A stretch of DNA of 64,000 bases from Mucilaginibacter auburnensis. GTDB lineage: Bacteria > Bacteroidota > Bacteroidia > Sphingobacteriales > Sphingobacteriaceae. The DNA lies in assembly GCF_002797815.1 (NCBI RefSeq), contig NZ_PGFJ01000001.1, forward strand, positions 310,001-374,000, read 5' to 3'. The translations under genes were made by a program, and so were the position numbers. Positions within the stretch are counted from its first letter, which is position 1. Each line of letters starts with the position of its first letter. Positions 62,775-64,000 of the stretch are shown here, in pieces. The notes beneath the pieces were generated by a model. It ran no database searches, was not told where the DNA came from, and worked only from the letters and a program-made list of their open reading frames with translations.

Positions 62775-63170
62775 TTACCTTCTTGGTGGAGTAGCGGGTG
62801 TAGTGCTGCTACCGTTGCCGCTTCCGGTTGAACCGTTGCTGCCATTACTTGTACCGCTGTTGCCACTACCGCTTGGCGTTGTTCCTGGCGTTGTGCCTGG
62901 CTGCGTACGGTTGGTGTTTGAACCGTTGTTGTTAGGCTCGGTTGGCTGCGTGGTGGTTGAACCGCTTGGGCGTGCATCTCTTGCGCCATCAGTAGTAGTA
63001 CCACTGGTTGAGCCGTTAGAGCCAGGTCTGCCGTTTCTCATTTGCTCTGTGGTAGTGCTTTGTTTTTTTTTGTTGGTAGATGTTGTATCTGCCTTTCTGG
63101 TTTGTGCCGATGCCGTGCTTATGGCTAATGCACAAAACGCTGTTGTTGCTAAAACTGCTAACTTTTTCAT
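62775..63170 (-). CDS. exported Ser/Thr/Gly/Asn-rich low-complexity protein
   Basis: 131 residues from the ATG at 63170, which gives the signal peptide MKKLAVLATTAFCALAISTASAQ; the open frame continues 20 codons upstream but without a better start. The mature chain is low complexity: GSNGSTSGTTTDGARD, then GTTPGTTPSGSGNSGTSNGS and a basic end TPPRR. A frame in another register (62753-63004) has no signal peptide and is rejected. Such chains are disordered and often surface-associated. Function unknown. Confidence 0.68.
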   Translation of the reverse strand: MKKLAVLATTAFCALAISTASAQTRKADTTSTNKKKQSTTTEQMRNGRPGSNGSTSGTTTDGARDARPSGSTTTQPTEPNNNGSNTNRTQPGTTPGTTPSGSGNSGTSNGSNGSTGSGNGSSTTPATPPRR

Positions 63171-63261
63171 AATGATAGATTTTAGCATAGACGACACAAT
63201 GCCCATTCCAAAAGAAACTAATTCACCCAAAAAGAAAAAAACGGGTAGTTATCTGCGGCAA

Positions 63262-64000
63262 CTACGGGAAACGGTACACAATACCTATAGCCATACCTTC
63301 GGTTCCCTGCACCTGTTTGGAGGTAGTTTTATCATAAAGGAAAGTGCCATTCAGTGTAAGGCTAATGAGCTTGTTCACTTTAGCCGTCAGGATAGCATCC
63401 ACACGGTGCGTTACAAAATCTAACGATTTTTCGTAAGGAACAAATAGCGCGTAACGGGCATTAAGGTGAACGTTGGTCATGATATCCTTATCCAGTTGCG
63501 TAACAACCTGAAATGCCAGATCATTACGAAAGGTTTTACCAATTGGCACGCCATAGTTAGCCGGGTTGTTTCGGTATATGGTTGTATCCAGCACAAAAGT
63601 TTGGCGGGCGGTACCCGTACCAAAACGCATAGAGAACCAGGTGGCCGGCTTAAACTCAAAACCTATAGATTCGGTAAAATAACCCGGTGCCATAAAACGC
63701 GACAACAGCAGCGGTTGGGTTGTAGTTCCGCCTGATGGGTATTGGTAACCCCTGTCAAACTGCGACTCAAAACTCAAAGCGCCGAAAAAGAACCAGTGAT
63801 CTGATAGTTTGGTGGCTATTTTATTATCAATAAAAATACGGTCGTTGGTTTTGCGTGAGCCCTGCCCCTTGTTTTTAGATATACCGTACAAAAAGTTGAT
63901 CTCGGCCGTGTAGTTGAAAGGATCTTTTTTATACTCTGTTCTGTATATAAAATTGGAGTTGAGCGCAACTGCGCTTACGCCGCCCGCTGCATAATTACCC
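63262..64000 (-). CDS. DUF3078-like outer-membrane protein (partial, 5' end missing)
   Basis: The frame is open to the right edge, so the start is outside the window; 245 residues are visible. An internal TTG could be read as a start but the homology runs through it (GNYAAGGVSAVALNSNFIYR ... YTAEINFLYGISKNKGQGSR). The visible part is an antiparallel barrel (LSDHWFFFGALSFESQFDRGY; VYRFP at the end), matching the DUF3078 family of Bacteroidota outer-membrane proteins. Role unknown. Confidence 0.8.
   Translation of the reverse strand, partial: GNYAAGGVSAVALNSNFIYRTEYKKDPFNYTAEINFLYGISKNKGQGSRKTNDRIFIDNKIATKLSDHWFFFGALSFESQFDRGYQYPSGGTTTQPLLLSRFMAPGYFTESIGFEFKPATWFSMRFGTGTARQTFVLDTTIYRNNPANYGVPIGKTFRNDLAFQVVTQLDKDIMTNVHLNARYALFVPYEKSLDFVTHRVDAILTAKVNKLISLTLNGTFLYDKTTSKQVQGTEGMAIGIVYRFP

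Noticed and set aside
62753..63423. Frames antisense to or out of register with the low-complexity gene (Leu/Val-rich and Gln-rich)
   Set aside because: They are products of the repetitive codons of the Ser/Thr/Gly-rich gene read in other frames; only the chosen frame has a signal peptide.
1..64000. CRISPR array, insertion sequence, rRNA or tRNA
   Set aside because: No regularly spaced repeats, transposase, or RNA-gene signatures were found on either strand by reading.

Overview
The window looks like chromosomal DNA of a Bacteroidota member, most probably Sphingobacteriaceae (Mucilaginibacter/Pedobacter-like). The evidence is tandem SusC/SusD pairs under an ECF sigma/FecR pair, a type IX secretion (gliding-motility-type) C-terminal domain, TAnnTTTG -7 promoter elements upstream of many genes, and family members typical of that group. 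Most of the window is about 40-45% G+C by eye. Two stretches differ: bases 1 to about 2,860 are clearly richer in G+C (sampled lines 57-68%), and the NACHT gene at 45.3-47.8 kb is AT-rich (a sampled line is 33%).

Layout. 1-2.86 kb: start of an SDR threonine-dehydrogenase-like gene, an Lrp/AsnC regulator and a GH51 arabinofuranosidase. 2.83-4.14 kb: an Mrr-like nuclease gene that loses its C-terminus exactly at the composition change, so this is a recombination or assembly junction. 4.7-20.7 kb: a large nutrient-uptake locus, all on the minus strand: ECF sigma, FecR anti-sigma, SusC (with the signalling STN domain), SusD, a second shorter SusC, SusD and a DUF1735 lipoprotein, followed by a large beta-helix protein exported by type IX secretion. 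21-24.6 kb: a small coupled gene pair, a PAP2 phosphatase and a GAF-domain protein.

24.7-31.4 kb: a very tight four-gene minus-strand operon: HD hydrolase fused to a Pycsar-type membrane domain, polyphosphate kinase 1, an SdiA-regulated-like lipoprotein, and an outer-membrane barrel carrying kinase-like motifs. 31.9-34.1 kb: a NarL-type regulator and its probable TPR histidine kinase, convergent and overlapping. 34.6-37.6 kb: an operon of three exported proteins of unknown function plus an alpha/beta hydrolase, ended by a strong hairpin. 37.6-45.0 kb: housekeeping genes (M1 peptidase, bacilliredoxin, carB lacking its allosteric domain, rlmF).

45.3-47.8 kb: a single-gene NACHT NTPase with an N-terminal nuclease-like domain, a candidate anti-phage gene. 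47.9-53.2 kb: Crp/Fnr regulator, SDR, an RSH/MESH1-like HD protein, a small barrel, a lone receiver, an XRE-DUF4870 fusion and a large NDK-like protein. 53.5-57.1 kb: three exported proteins sharing one C-terminal module. 57.3-64 kb: DUF1493 protein and membrane partner, YifB/ComM ATPase, a second M1 peptidase, ffh, a low-complexity secreted protein and a truncated DUF3078 protein.

The best candidates for undescribed biology are the 24.7-31.4 kb polyphosphate/HD-membrane operon, the NACHT nuclease gene, the truncated nuclease at the 2.86 kb junction, the 34.6-37.6 kb exported-protein operon, and the NDK-like protein. No rRNA, tRNA, CRISPR array, insertion sequence or replication origin was recognised.
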